Positions 15,769-25,575 of a stretch of DNA of 64,000 nucleotides are shown here, one piece after another. This stretch comes from JADJOY01 sp016713535 [NCBI: Deltaproteobacteria bacterium]. GTDB taxonomy: Bacteria; JADJOY01. Both the position numbers and the translations under genes were made by a program. The notes beneath the pieces were generated by a model. It worked only from the letters and a program-made list of their open reading frames with translations. It was not told the DNA's origin and ran no database searches. The stretch is taken from positions 249,472 through 313,471 of the forward strand of contig JADJOY010000009.1 in NCBI GenBank assembly GCA_016713535.1, given 5' to 3'. How positions within the stretch are numbered: the first letter of the stretch is position 1; every line of letters begins with the position of its first letter.

Positions 15769-17703
15769 TCACGGCCCGAGCCGTAGCACCAGCAGATCTC
15801 GCAGGATCGGCGTCTCGAGCGGCTCTCCGCCCAGATCCTTGGCGTCGAAGAACCAGCCGGTCACGAACGGGAAGTCGCGACCGTCGAGCGCCACCTCGAG
15901 ACCGAGGTCCTCGCCGGTCCCACCGAACGACCGCGCCCAGCGCGTGGCGCCGTCGCCGCTCGCGAGGCGCGTGACGAAGATGTCCTTGTCGCCGGCGCTG
16001 GTCAGCGCGGCGCCGCGGAAATCCAGCGTGCCGCTGAAGTGGCCGGTCACGACCACGTCCCCGCTGCTCTGCACGGCGAGGCCGAGCCCCTCGTCCGAGC
16101 CGGCCGCGCCGATCCCCCGTGCCCACACCGGGTTGCCGGTCGCGCCATCGAGCTTGGCGACCAACACGTCGTCGTCGCCCGCGCTGGTGAGCCGGATCGA
16201 GCCGAGGTCGTCGGTGCCGTGGAAGTAGCCCGTGAGCGCGACGTGACCGTCGGGGGTGCCGGCGACCGCGATGCCCTCGTCCACGTCGCTCGAGCCGAAG
16301 CCGCTCGCCCAGATCGCGTGGCCGTCGTCCGCGCCGAGCTTGGCGACGAACAGGTCCTGGGCTCCGTGGCTGCGAAGCTCCGTCGCGCCGAACACGGGGC
16401 GGTTCGAGAAGAAGCCCGTGAGCAGGATGTCGCCCGCCGCGTCTGCCGAGATGTCGAGCCCCTGGTCGTCGTCGGCGTCGCCGAAGCTGCGCGCCCAGAT
16501 CGGGTGGCCGTCGCTGGCGGCTAGCTTCGTCACCAGCACGTCGCGGTTGCCGTTGCCCTGGATCTTGGCGCCACCCACCGAGAGATCGCCGAGGAAGAAG
16601 CCGGTGACCAGCACCTGGCCGTCCTTGCCGACCGTGATCCCCATGCCCTGGTCGCTCTGCTTGGTGCCGAACCCGTCCGCCCACAGCACCTCGCCGCTCG
16701 CGGCGGACAGCTTGGCGACGAAGATGTCGCGCGCGCCACGGGACGCGAGCCGGACGCGCCCGAACGACACGGAGTCCTGGAAGAACCCGGTGACGTAGAC
16801 GTCGCCGGCGCCGTCGACCGCCACCGCGAGCCCGCGCTCGTCGCTCGGGCCACCGAACGACGTCGACCACACGTGGCTGCCGTCACCGCCCCGGTACTTG
16901 GCCACGACGACGTCGTCGCCGCCACGGTTCTGAAGCGGGCCACCGCCGAAGTCGGCCTGCGGGGAGTCGAAATAGCCGGTGGTGAGGACCGCGCCCTGCG
17001 CGTCGACCGCCGCGCCGAAGCCGCGGTCGGTGGTCTCGCGACCGAAGCGCCGCGCCCACACGAGCCCACCCGGCGCCACGAAGCGCGCCGCGACGGAGCG
17101 CTCCTCGTCGACGCGCAGCGCGCAGGTGCTCTCGGCGGTGGTGCAGGCTCCCGAGAAGCTCGCGAAGGTGCCGCCCCCCGCGGGCTCGGCGGTGAGCGTG
17201 ACGTCGGTGCCGGGGGGGACGAACAGGCTGCAGTCGTCGTCACAGGTGGTGTCGCCCGGCGCCGCGTGGATCCGCCCCTGCCCGTCGCCCTGGAAGGTCA
17301 GGGAGAGCTCGGCGGCGGCGCGGAACGTGGCGGTGACGGTGACCGAGAGGTCGACGGTGAGAGTGCACCGCGGCTGCGTTCCGCCGCACCCGCCCGACCA
17401 GCCGGCGAAATACTGGCGCTCGCCGGGAATCGCCTCGAGCACCACCGAGGTCCCGCGCGGGAAGCTCGCCTCGCAGGTGGCGCCGCAGTCGAGACCGGCG
17501 GGCTGAGATGCCACGCGACCCGCGCCGTCCAGCGCGACCGAGATGCGCGGCTGGCTCGAGCCGCCGCTGGAGCCACAAGCGGCCGCCAGAAGTGTCACGA
17601 AAACGAGCCCCGCGCGGGTCGCGGTCCTGACACGCGCCGCACCCCGCGGAGAGGGGTCGTGTGGCTCGAGGGTTGGATTCAAGGGCTCGGAAGCGTTCGA
17701 CAT
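15769..17703 (-). CDS. Surface lipoprotein with InlB-like repeats and SBBP-type propeller repeats
   Basis: About 644 residues. A long n-region and hydrophobic stretch end in LLAAACGSS, a lipobox. Two divergent InlB B-repeat modules follow (ISVALDGAGRVASQPAGLDC and LSLTFQGDGQGRIHAAPGD, each with GWSGGC- or SFSGAC-type Cys pairs). Then come about eight repeats of ~50 residues with the pattern WARSFG, D-GL-VAVD-GDV-VTGFF, FVAKL, typical of SBBP/beta-propeller proteins. I choose ATG 17703 because GAGGCGAG precedes it. The frame runs on to 17799 without a better site. Likely cell-surface or outer-membrane exposed. Function unknown. Confidence 0.8.
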   Translation of the reverse strand: MSNASEPLNPTLEPHDPSPRGAARVRTATRAGLVFVTLLAAACGSSGGSSQPRISVALDGAGRVASQPAGLDCGATCEASFPRGTSVVLEAIPGERQYFAGWSGGCGGTQPRCTLTVDLSVTVTATFRAAAELSLTFQGDGQGRIHAAPGDTTCDDDCSLFVPPGTDVTLTAEPAGGGTFASFSGACTTAESTCALRVDEERSVAARFVAPGGLVWARRFGRETTDRGFGAAVDAQGAVLTTGYFDSPQADFGGGPLQNRGGDDVVVAKYRGGDGSHVWSTSFGGPSDERGLAVAVDGAGDVYVTGFFQDSVSFGRVRLASRGARDIFVAKLSAASGEVLWADGFGTKQSDQGMGITVGKDGQVLVTGFFLGDLSVGGAKIQGNGNRDVLVTKLAASDGHPIWARSFGDADDDQGLDISADAAGDILLTGFFSNRPVFGATELRSHGAQDLFVAKLGADDGHAIWASGFGSSDVDEGIAVAGTPDGHVALTGYFHGTDDLGSIRLTSAGDDDVLVAKLDGATGNPVWARGIGAAGSDEGLGLAVQSSGDVVVTGHFSGTLDFRGAALTSAGDKDIFVTRLASGDGATRWARSFGGTGEDLGLEVALDGRDFPFVTGWFFDAKDLGGEPLETPILRDLLVLRLGP

Positions 17704-17981
17704 CTCGCCTCGGGTCGACGTCACGTCGGTGGCTAGCAGGCTCCCATGAAGTTGCACATCCGCGACCGCCGAGCAACCGTCCCCCACGGCTCTTTGCAAC
17801 CACGACGCCAGGATCGTGGGCGGCGGGGCAGCCGACTCCGGCGCGGGGGCCGGCTCGGCGGCGTCACGCCCGGCGGGCGGTCCGCCGCGCGGCCCGGTCG
17901 GGGCGCCGCGCCCGCCCGCGCGGGATACGGGCGTCGCCCTGGTAAGCTCGCCGCGACCCGCGCCGCCGGCGCGTCGGGAGG

Positions 17982-19463
17982 GTGCTCGTCCTCGTGATCG
18001 GTGAATGGATCCACAGTCACGTCGGCGTGACGCTCGCGGTGACGGTCGGTGGCTACCTCATCACCGCCGTCTACGTGCCGCGGGTGCTGTTCCGCAAGAG
18101 CGAGCCGGGCGCCACGCTCGCGTGGCTGATCGTGATCCTGCTCTTCCCGTACGCGGGGCTGCTCTTCTACACGGTGCTCGGCACCAACCGGATTCGCCGC
18201 CGGCGCGCGGCGCGCCGCGAGTACGACGACCAGATCGAGGCCGGGCTCGTCGAGCTGCTCGAGCCCGACGGCCCCGGAGGGCGCCCCGCGGCGCCCGAGC
18301 CGTGGATCGACACCACGATCTTCCGGGTGGCGCGGAACCTCGGGCTCGGCAACGGCACCGCGGGCAACGACGTGGTGCTCTACGCCGACGGGCCGGCTGC
18401 CTTCGCCGCGATGATCGCGGCGATCCACGACGCGCGTCAGCACGTCCACGTCGAGTTCTTCATCTTCCGCCACGACCGCACCGGCGAGCGGGTGCTCGAC
18501 GCGCTGATCGCGGCGGCGAAGCGTGGCGTCGAGGTGCGGCTCCTGGTCGACGCGGTCGGGCTCGCGATGACCCGCACCCGGGTCAAGTTCTTCGCGCCGC
18601 TCGAGCTCGCCGGCGGCCAGGTGACGCGCTTCCTGCCGGTCGGCTGGGTGCGCGGCTGGTCGTTCTTCAACCTGCGCAACCACCGCAAGCTGCTGGTGGT
18701 CGACGGCGACGTCGCGTTCACCGGCGGCATGAACGTCGGCGACGAGTACGCCGGGCGGCGCCGCCGCTGGACCCGCCCGTGGCGCGACACCATGGTGCGG
18801 ATCCGCGGCCCCGCCGCGCGCGCGCTGCAAGCGGTGTTCGCTCGCGACTGGTACTTCGCGGCGCAGGAGAGCCTCGCCGACCAGCGCTTCTTCCCGGCCC
18901 CCGAACCCGCCGGCAGCGACGTGGTGCAGGTGGTGCCGAGCGGTCCCGACGACTCGCTGCTCAGGCTCCACCGCCACACCCTGGCGGTGATCGAGGCAGC
19001 GCGCGAGCGGCTCTACATCATCACGCCCTACTTCATCCCCGATCCGGCGCTGGCGAGCGCGATCGCGCTCGCGGCGTTACGAGGCGTGGACGTGCGCATC
19101 ATGCTGCCGTTGCGCTCGAACCACCCCATGGTGAAGTGGGCGGGACGCAGCTTCTACGAAGAGCTGCTCGAGGCCGGGGTGGTGATCCACGAGTTCGACG
19201 AGGGGATGCTCCACGCCAAGGCGCTCGTGGTCGACGGGCTGGTGACGAGTGTCGGCAGCGCGAACATGGACATCCGCAGCTTCCGCCTCAACTTCGAGCT
19301 CAACATCTTCATCTACGGCTCCGCGTTCGCCTCGCAGATCGAGGAAGTGTTCGTGCGCAACGCGCTCGCCTCGAAGCGGGTCGACCCCGCCGAGTACGCG
19401 CGCCGCTCGCTCGTCCAGCGCTTCGCCGAGACCACCGCGCGGGTGCTGTCGCCGGTTCTGTGA
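17982..19463 (+). CDS. cls: Cardiolipin synthase (phospholipase D superfamily)
   Basis: Inner-membrane enzyme making cardiolipin from phosphatidylglycerol. Two N-terminal helices (VGVTLAVTVGGYLITAVYV and ATLAWLIVILLFPYAGLLFY) precede two PLD domains. Both HKD motifs are complete: NHRKLLVVDGDVAFTGGMN near residue 232 and LHAKALVVDGLVTSVGSANM near 410. 493 residues is normal for bacterial Cls. GTG 17982 lies directly after GGAGG, so the in-frame GTG at 17994 is an equally good start. Its stop overlaps the next gene's GTG, giving a four-gene run to 21960. Confidence 0.92.
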   Translation: MLVLVIGEWIHSHVGVTLAVTVGGYLITAVYVPRVLFRKSEPGATLAWLIVILLFPYAGLLFYTVLGTNRIRRRRAARREYDDQIEAGLVELLEPDGPGGRPAAPEPWIDTTIFRVARNLGLGNGTAGNDVVLYADGPAAFAAMIAAIHDARQHVHVEFFIFRHDRTGERVLDALIAAAKRGVEVRLLVDAVGLAMTRTRVKFFAPLELAGGQVTRFLPVGWVRGWSFFNLRNHRKLLVVDGDVAFTGGMNVGDEYAGRRRRWTRPWRDTMVRIRGPAARALQAVFARDWYFAAQESLADQRFFPAPEPAGSDVVQVVPSGPDDSLLRLHRHTLAVIEAARERLYIITPYFIPDPALASAIALAALRGVDVRIMLPLRSNHPMVKWAGRSFYEELLEAGVVIHEFDEGMLHAKALVVDGLVTSVGSANMDIRSFRLNFELNIFIYGSAFASQIEEVFVRNALASKRVDPAEYARRSLVQRFAETTARVLSPVL

Positions 19464-20186
19464 GCACCGTCGGCGGCGAGCGCGGCGCGGGCCAGCCGCG
19501 GGTCAGCGCGATCGTCGCGGCACGCAACGAGGCCGGTACGATCGAGGCGGTGGTGCGTGGCACGCTCGCGGCGCTGCCGGCCGCGAGCGAGGTACTGGTG
19601 GTGGACGACGGCTCCGCCGACGCCACGGCGGAGCTCGCCGAGCGCGCGGGCGCGCGGGTGATCCGGCGCGCCGTGGATGGGCCGCACGGCAAGGGGCTCG
19701 CGCTCCCGCGCCGGCATCGCCGCCGCGCGCGGCGAGGTGGCGGTCTTCCTCGACGCGGACGGCCAGGATCCGCCCGAGGACATCGCGCTGCTGCTCGCGG
19801 CGCTGGCGCCGGACGTCGACCTGGTCAACGGATCCAAGTTCACCGGAACCTGCTTGCCGGGCGCGATCAGCCCCTTGAACCGTCTCGGCAATCGCTCCAT
19901 GAGCGCGCTCGCGAACGTGCTCTTCGGGCTCGCGATCACCGACTCCCAGTCGGGCTTCCGCGCCATCCGTCTCGAGCGGCTGCGCGCCCTCAGGCTCGAG
20001 GCGCGCGAATACGAGATCGAGACCGAGGTGCTGCTCGGCGGCGCGCTCGCCGGGTGGCGGATGGTCGAGGTGCCGGTCACCCGCGACCGCCGCGGCGCGG
20101 GGCGCTCGGGCTTCAAGCGGATCCGCAACGGCCTCCGGATCCTCGCCCTCATCCTCGCGACCCGTGTGCGAAGCTTCGCGCGATGA
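19460..20186 (+). CDS. Glycosyltransferase family 2, dolichol-phosphate-mannose-synthase-like (frameshifted)
   Basis: GT-A fold transferase of about 240 residues. Motifs in order are VSAIVAARNEAGTIE, EVLVVDDGSADATAE, PHGKG, then AVFLDADGQDPPEDI (DXD), DLVNGSKF and a C-terminal RSGFKRIRNGLRIL. There are no membrane helices, so it is a soluble polyprenyl-phosphate or glycolipid glycosyltransferase. The frame shifts by one base near 19711 in a CCC run. Removing one C joins KGLAL to RAGIAAARGE. GTG 19460 overlaps the cls stop, and ATGA at 20183 overlaps the next gene, so the set is translationally coupled. Confidence 0.82.
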
Positions 20187-20825
20187 ACGAGACCATCGTC
20201 GCGCTCACCGACTACGTGCTGGTGCTCGAGTGCGCGGCGTTCGCCGTCGCGCTCGTACGCACCCGCTCGGCGTCGCTCGAGCGCGCTGTGGCTCGCGTTC
20301 TTCGGCGCCACGGCGTGCGCGGCCTTCCTCGGCGGGACGGTGCACGGCTTCTTCCCGAGCGAGACCAGCCGCGTCGGTGCGGCGCTCTGGACCGCGACGA
20401 TGCTCGCGATCGGCGTGACCGGCTGGTCGACTCTCGGGCTCGCTGCGGCGATCGGGCTCGACCCGCGGCTCGCGCGGGTGGTGATCCGTGTCGGGCTGGT
20501 CGAGCTCGCGGCATACGCCGTCGCGCTCTTCGCCGTCACCCAGGCCTACTGGCTGGCGCTCGCGCAATACGCGCCGTTCGGGGCGTTCTGGCTCGCGATG
20601 CTCGCGCGCGAGTATGCACGCCGCCGCGATCGCGCCACCCTGCTCGGGCTCGTCGGCCTCAGCCTCAGCTTCGTGGCGGCGGCGATCCAGTTCTTCCGCA
20701 TCGCGCTGACCTCGATCCGCCTCGACCACAACAGCCTCTACCACCTCGTGCAGATGATCGGGCTCGCGCTGCTGTTTGCGTTCGCCCGCGCGCGCCTCGC
20801 GAGCGCTCCCGCGGGGAGGACCTGA
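20183..20825 (+). CDS. Uncharacterised multi-pass membrane protein (frameshifted)
   Basis: About 213 residues and six or seven hydrophobic helices: TDYVLVLECAAFAVALVRT, then after the break LWLAFFGATACAAFLGG, AALWTATMLAIGVTGWS, VELAAYAVALFAVTQAY and later segments. Conserved-looking polar residues within the helices include HGFFP and LDHNSLYH. A single net +1 shift near 20280 separates the first 35 residues from the rest. I do not recognise a characterised family. Tight coupling to the GT2 and cls genes suggests a membrane-lipid role, which is inference only. Confidence 0.65.
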
Positions 20826-20826
20826 G

Positions 20827-21960
20827 ATGCGCTTCGTCGTCACCACCGCTCCCGGTCTCGAAGGGTTGCTCGCGGAGGAGCTCGGCGAGCTCGGCGCGGC
20901 GCCTCTCGAGACCGCCCCGGGCGCTGCGATCTTCGAGGGTGAGTGGAGCGCGGCGGCGCGGGTGCTGGTGCGCTCGCGGATCGCGTCGCGGGTGCTGGTT
21001 TCGATCCGGCGCTTCTCGGCGCGCAGCGAGGCGATCCTCTACGACCAGACGCGCCGCATCCCGTGGGACGAGTACCTGCGGCCGGGCCTCACGATCGCGG
21101 TGTTCACCCACGGCTCGACCGGCGGTGCAGGCACCACCGGCTACCCGATCCACTTCGCCGCGCTCAAGATCAAGGACGCGCTCTGCGACGAGATGCGAAA
21201 GCGCACCGGCGCGCGCCCGGACGTCGACCGCGCCCGGCCCGACGTGCGCATCGAGGCGCTCTTCGCGGGACGCCGCGCCGAGCTCTCGATCGACCTCACC
21301 GGCGAGCCCCTCCACCGTCGCGGCTGGCGGCTCGCCGGCGGCGAGGCGCCGCTGCGCGAGAACCGGGCCGCGGCGCTGGTGCGGCTCGCGGCGCCGAGCG
21401 AGGGACGGCTCTTCGCCGATCCGTTCTGCGGCAGCGGCACGATCGCCATCGAAGCGGCCCTGGTCGCGACCCGGCGCGCTCCCGGGCTCGGCCGGCCGGT
21501 GTCGAGCTTCGCCTGCGCCACGCTCTTTCCCGACTCGCGGGCGGCGCTCGAAGCCGAGCTCGCGAGCGCGGCCGGAGAGGTGCTTCCCACGCCGCTCTTC
21601 GCCGTGCGCGCCACCGACCTCGCCGCGGAAGCGATCGCCGACGCACGCGCGAACGCGGCCCGCGCCGGCGTGGCCGACGCCATCGACTTCGCGGTCGGCG
21701 ACGCTCGCGAGTGCGAGCTGCCGGGCGCGGTGATCGCCACCAACCCGCCGTACGGAGAGCGCCTCGCGAACCTGGCCGACGCCACCGCGCTGCTCTCGGC
21801 GTTCACCCGCCAGCTCAAGCACCACGCCAAAGGAGCGCGGCTCGCGCTGGTGGTGCCCGAAGGACCGCTCGAGAAGAGTGTGGGGCTCAAGCCGAAGCGC
21901 AAGCTCGGCTTCGCCAATGGCCCGATTCCGTCGCGGATGCTGGTGTTCGAGCTGTACTGA
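20827..21960 (+). CDS. rlmL: THUMP-domain 23S rRNA (guanine-N2) methyltransferase, RlmL-like
   Basis: SAM-dependent rRNA methyltransferase of about 377 residues. An N-terminal THUMP RNA-binding domain (about 50-150) is followed by the UPF0020 methyltransferase domain, with FADPFCGSGTIAIEAAL (SAM motif I with the family's DPFCGSG) and the catalytic ATNPPYGERL near residue 310. It lacks the C-terminal RlmK half fused in E. coli, as in Bacillus-type homologues. ATG 20827 starts directly after the previous stop. GGGGAGG lies upstream. A longer frame to 20776 overlaps the previous gene and is rejected. Confidence 0.88.
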   Translation: MRFVVTTAPGLEGLLAEELGELGAAPLETAPGAAIFEGEWSAAARVLVRSRIASRVLVSIRRFSARSEAILYDQTRRIPWDEYLRPGLTIAVFTHGSTGGAGTTGYPIHFAALKIKDALCDEMRKRTGARPDVDRARPDVRIEALFAGRRAELSIDLTGEPLHRRGWRLAGGEAPLRENRAAALVRLAAPSEGRLFADPFCGSGTIAIEAALVATRRAPGLGRPVSSFACATLFPDSRAALEAELASAAGEVLPTPLFAVRATDLAAEAIADARANAARAGVADAIDFAVGDARECELPGAVIATNPPYGERLANLADATALLSAFTRQLKHHAKGARLALVVPEGPLEKSVGLKPKRKLGFANGPIPSRMLVFELY

Positions 21961-21965
21961 GCTTT

Positions 21966-22170
21966 CGGGGGGCTGTTCCAGCCCCCCGCCCGCCGGGAGT
22001 GAATCCCGGCGGGTCCCACCCCCGAGGCACTCGCTTCGCTCGTGGCGTCGCGCTGCGGCTGTGAATCGTTCCTCTGGGTTGCTCCCGGAAGCCGTGGCGG
22101 TCCGACGACGGGGGATGGAACCCCCGTCGCTACGATGGTCTTCGTAGCGCGGGGGGCTCCGTCCCCCCGC
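21966..22170. repeat. Dispersed GC-rich hairpin elements between convergent genes
   Basis: The 272-bp gap before 22233 holds CGGGGGGCTGTTCCAGCCCCCCG (21966-21988) and GCGGGGGGCTCCGTCCCCCCGC (22149-22170). The first matches the core of the repeats at 14-276. The second, preceded by GTAGC, matches the element at 37543-37566. No gene is visible here. These are probably REP-like palindromes. Confidence 0.6.
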
Positions 22171-22232
22171 GGCGCGAGCCGGCCGAGTGGCCATGCGCTC
22201 GAGCACGTTCCAGCCCCGTGGCACTCGCTTCG

Positions 22233-24035
22233 CTACCGGAGGGGGTGTGGATGGCGCACCCACAGGCCGCCCAGAAAGAGACCGTCGAGCCCGCTCGCGA
22301 GGAACGTGCGGACGGCGTCCGCGGCGCTCGCGACGATCGGCTCGCCGTGGAGGTTGAAGCTGGTGTTGACGAGGGTGCCGAGCCCGGTGCGCCGGCGGAA
22401 CGCGCCCAGCAGGTCGTGAAGCAGCGGCGCGCTCGCCCCGCTCACGAGCTGGACGCGCGCGCTGCCGTCGACATGGACCGCCGCCGGGCAGCGCTGGCGG
22501 AACCAGGGCGTGGTGTCGACGGCGACGGTCATGAAACGCGCCGTGGAGCGCAGTCGCTCGAGCCCGACGTAGCAGTGCTCGGCGTCTTCGGCGAGCGTGG
22601 CGGGAGCGAACGGCATGTGCGGTGGGCGCGCCAGCCCCCGTGACACGTGCGTCACGAGCCGTAACGCGCGCGGGTCGAAGAGCACCGAACGCTGGCCGAG
22701 GGCGCGCGGACCGAGCTCGAGCCGCCCGTCAGCGACGCCCACCACGCCGCCGCCGGCGAGGAGCTCGGCGGCCTCCTCGACAGCGCGCTCGCGCTCGCCG
22801 GTCACGGTGCGGAGCTCGCTGCGCTCGACGGCGTGGCGCGCCTCCGCGGCGCCGATCGCCGGCCCCCACGCCACCGAGTCGAAGGCGGGCGGATCGCCCG
22901 CCGCGCCGGCGGAGTCGCGCGCCGGAGGCGCGGCCCGCGCCAGCGCCGCGCCCAGGGCGAGCCCGTCGTCGCCCATCGCCGGGCACACGTCCACCGAGAC
23001 CACGCCGGGGAGGGCGGCGAGCCGCGCTCCCAGACGCACGTTCGCGAACAGCCCGCCGGCGCACGCGAGCCGCGTCCCGGCCCGCTCCTCACCGCCCGCG
23101 TGGTCGAGAGCCGCGCGGGCGAACCGCACCACGGCCTCCTCGACCCGATCCTGCAGCGCGCGAGCGACGTCGGCGTGGGGGGCGCCCGCGAGCTCCTTGC
23201 GGAGCGTGCCGAAGAGCGCCTTGCGATCGACGTCGAACGGCGCGGTCGGCCCGACGGTGGCGCCACCGAGCCGGATCACGCGCGCGAACGCCTCGCGGCA
23301 GCGCTCGGGATCTCCGCTCGCCGCGAGCGCGGTGACCTGGCCCTCGTCGCCTTCGGCGAAGTCGAGCTGCTCGGCCACCGCGCCGTACACGAGTCCCAGG
23401 CTCCGCTCCCAGGGGACGGCCAGGAAGCGCCGCAGGCGGGGCGAGCCGTCGCGCTCGCGGAACACCAGCGCCGCAGCGCCCGAGAGGCCGTCGCCGTAGC
23501 CGTCGAGCGTCAGAACGAGCTCGCGGGGACGATCGCCAGCGGGCGCGTCGCCGGCGTCGCTCGCGCGCGCGAAGCCCGCCGCGGCTACCGCGGCGAGGGC
23601 GTGCGCGGTGTGGTGCTCGACGGCGTGGAGCGGGCGTCCGTCGAGGTCGAGCTCGGCGAGGCGCCGCGCGAGCAGCATGCGGCTGGTGCGCTCCTCGACC
23701 TCGCGGAGCCCCGGCCGCGCCGCCACCTCGTTCTCGAAGCTCGCGTGCAGGCGCGCCGCCCACTGGCTCGGCCCGCCACCTTCGTCGCCGGCGCGGTACT
23801 GCTCGTCGAAGAAGCGCACCACCGAGCGCCCCCACAGCGAGGCGTAGGCGACGTGGGCCACGTCCCCGGCCGCGACGCCAGCGTCGCGCAGCACCCACTC
23901 GATCGAGCGGCGCGGGAAACCGCGCTCGCGTTTGCGGCGGGTGAGCCGCTCCTCGCTCACCGCGGCGAGGACGCGGCGGCCGTCGAGCAGCACGGCGCCC
24001 GCGCCGTGGCCGTCGCCGATGCCGAGGACGATCAC
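22233..24035 (-). CDS. NodU/CmcH-family O-carbamoyltransferase
   Basis: Enzyme expected to transfer a carbamoyl group from carbamoyl phosphate to a hydroxyl of a sugar or metabolite. 600 residues with both family domains. The N-terminal Kae1-like ATPase half has VLGIGDGHGAGAVLL, EERLTRRKRERGFP and metal-binding HHTAHAL. The C-terminal half has GVVGVADGRLELGPRALG, TARFM and LGTLVNTSFNLHGEPIV. The ATG start at the fold's first strand is secure. It stands alone on the minus strand. Nearby glycosyltransferases or the type III PKS could supply the acceptor, but no link is shown. Confidence 0.9.
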   Translation of the reverse strand: MIVLGIGDGHGAGAVLLDGRRVLAAVSEERLTRRKRERGFPRRSIEWVLRDAGVAAGDVAHVAYASLWGRSVVRFFDEQYRAGDEGGGPSQWAARLHASFENEVAARPGLREVEERTSRMLLARRLAELDLDGRPLHAVEHHTAHALAAVAAAGFARASDAGDAPAGDRPRELVLTLDGYGDGLSGAAALVFRERDGSPRLRRFLAVPWERSLGLVYGAVAEQLDFAEGDEGQVTALAASGDPERCREAFARVIRLGGATVGPTAPFDVDRKALFGTLRKELAGAPHADVARALQDRVEEAVVRFARAALDHAGGEERAGTRLACAGGLFANVRLGARLAALPGVVSVDVCPAMGDDGLALGAALARAAPPARDSAGAAGDPPAFDSVAWGPAIGAAEARHAVERSELRTVTGERERAVEEAAELLAGGGVVGVADGRLELGPRALGQRSVLFDPRALRLVTHVSRGLARPPHMPFAPATLAEDAEHCYVGLERLRSTARFMTVAVDTTPWFRQRCPAAVHVDGSARVQLVSGASAPLLHDLLGAFRRRTGLGTLVNTSFNLHGEPIVASAADAVRTFLASGLDGLFLGGLWVRHPHPLR

Positions 24036-24190
24036 CGCGTGCGCCCCCGCCGTGAGCCGCTCCGGGCTCGAACGGGCGTGTCTCGTAAGGCCGCTCCTGC
24101 GATGGACGACGGCCGTGTCGCCCGGTAGCTTGCAGCACTTTCCCGGCCCTGGGGCGAGACCGCTCGAGGGCGCGGCCGAGGAGCGCAGGT

Positions 24191-25414
24191 ATGAGGTCGT
24201 TGCATCGTCGCTCGCTGTGGCTCGTGCCTGTGGTGATCGCGCTCGGCGGCGCCGATACCTGCTCGCTGCCCTCGCCCACCAACCACCAGATCCCGAGCGG
24301 CCAGGGCTACACCGACGTCTCGCCGCACCAGATCGTGCGCACCTCGGCGAACGTGATCTACACCGTGACGCCCACCTGCTCCGACTACCCGGAGTGCCCG
24401 AACAACTCGATCCGCGTCTACAAGGGCAACCAGGCTGGCACGCCCACGGCCTTCGTCGAGGTCGACGCCGCGCACGCGCCCGGCGGCGGCGTGGGCCAGC
24501 CCGCGGTCGCGATCGACGGCACCAACAAGATCCACGTGATCTGGAACAAGCGCACCGGCTCGATGCGCTACGCGACCTTCGATACCGCCACCGATCTGTG
24601 GAGCGCGACCGAGAGCCTCGGCACCTCCGGGTGGACCGACTTCGGTCAGGGCGAGGAGGGGACCGCCATCGCGATCGACGCCTCGGGCACGCCGCACGCC
24701 GTGTGGAGCACGCGCACCGGCCCCAACAGCCGGCTGCGCCTCAAGTACGCGCGTCGCCTCGGCGGAGGGTGGGAGACGGCGGTCGACGTCGCCGACGTCG
24801 TCGACTGCAACCCGGCGTCGGACTACTGCAACGCCTGGCATCCCACACTCGCGTTCACGCCCACGGGGGAGCTCCTCTTGGCGTGGCTCAACGGCACCTA
24901 CGACTACGTGACCGACGGCCGCATCCGCATCCGCAAGCGCACCGTGACCGGCACATGGCAGGCGTCGGTGGCGCTCGCCGCCGACGCCATGACGGGTATC
25001 GACCAGGGGCCGTCGATGATCGTAGGCACCGACGGCGTCGCGCACATCACGTTCTGCGACACCCAGAACCGAATCCGCTACTGGTACAACGACGGCAGCG
25101 GCTGGAAGGGTGACAAGCAGCCGGCCTCGCAGCAGACCCACAACCCGGCGCTGGCGATCGATCTCACCAATACCGTCTACATCTACGGCCACGGCACACC
25201 GCAGGGCGGTCTCGGCGGTCACGGCAACAACATGTACTACTTCTCGAAGCCGTCCGGCGGGTCGTGGAGCGCGTGGACGCTCTACGCCAGCGGCTCGATC
25301 GACAGCTCGGCGTCGACGCGCTGGTCGCAGTTCTTCCACTACCACCCCGAGAACCTCGACATCCTCTACTGGGCCGACGCCTACCCGAACTACCTGCTGG
25401 TCGGCGTGAACTGA
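24191..25414 (+). CDS. Exported beta-propeller (sialidase-fold-like) protein
   Basis: 407 residues. A signal-like N-terminus (RRSLWLVPVVIALGGADTCSLP) precedes a run of about 50-residue repeats of the BNR/propeller kind: PAVAIDGTNKIHVIWNK, TAIAIDASGTPHAVWST, PTLAFTPTGELLLAWLN, PSMIVGTDGVAHITFCD and PALAIDLTNTVYIYGHG. Catalytic sialidase residues cannot be confirmed. Four or more Cys suggest disulphides outside the cytoplasm. It could be a lipoprotein (TCSL). It starts at ATG 24191 about 155 bp from the divergent carbamoyltransferase. Function unknown. Confidence 0.72.
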   Translation: MRSLHRRSLWLVPVVIALGGADTCSLPSPTNHQIPSGQGYTDVSPHQIVRTSANVIYTVTPTCSDYPECPNNSIRVYKGNQAGTPTAFVEVDAAHAPGGGVGQPAVAIDGTNKIHVIWNKRTGSMRYATFDTATDLWSATESLGTSGWTDFGQGEEGTAIAIDASGTPHAVWSTRTGPNSRLRLKYARRLGGGWETAVDVADVVDCNPASDYCNAWHPTLAFTPTGELLLAWLNGTYDYVTDGRIRIRKRTVTGTWQASVALAADAMTGIDQGPSMIVGTDGVAHITFCDTQNRIRYWYNDGSGWKGDKQPASQQTHNPALAIDLTNTVYIYGHGTPQGGLGGHGNNMYYFSKPSGGSWSAWTLYASGSIDSSASTRWSQFFHYHPENLDILYWADAYPNYLLVGVN

Positions 25415-25575
25415 ACCTGGGCGGGGTCCCGCCCGCCCCACACTCCCGCGATCGGATCCGGTCGGAGGGGCGCGCGTCGCGCGCCCGGCGATACGCGATT
25501 TCGTTGCATCGCCGGTTCCGTCGATCCCTGCAGCGGCGCCGATGTTCAGGCTGGCGGGCGCCGCCCCGGGCCGCT

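Noticed and set aside
18005-21733. A 1242-codon open frame on the plus strand
   Set aside because: It is the +2 shadow of cls and later frames in GC-rich DNA, with Arg/Pro-rich nonsense translation. Only its pieces at 19460-19710 and 20183-20280 coincide with real, frameshifted genes.
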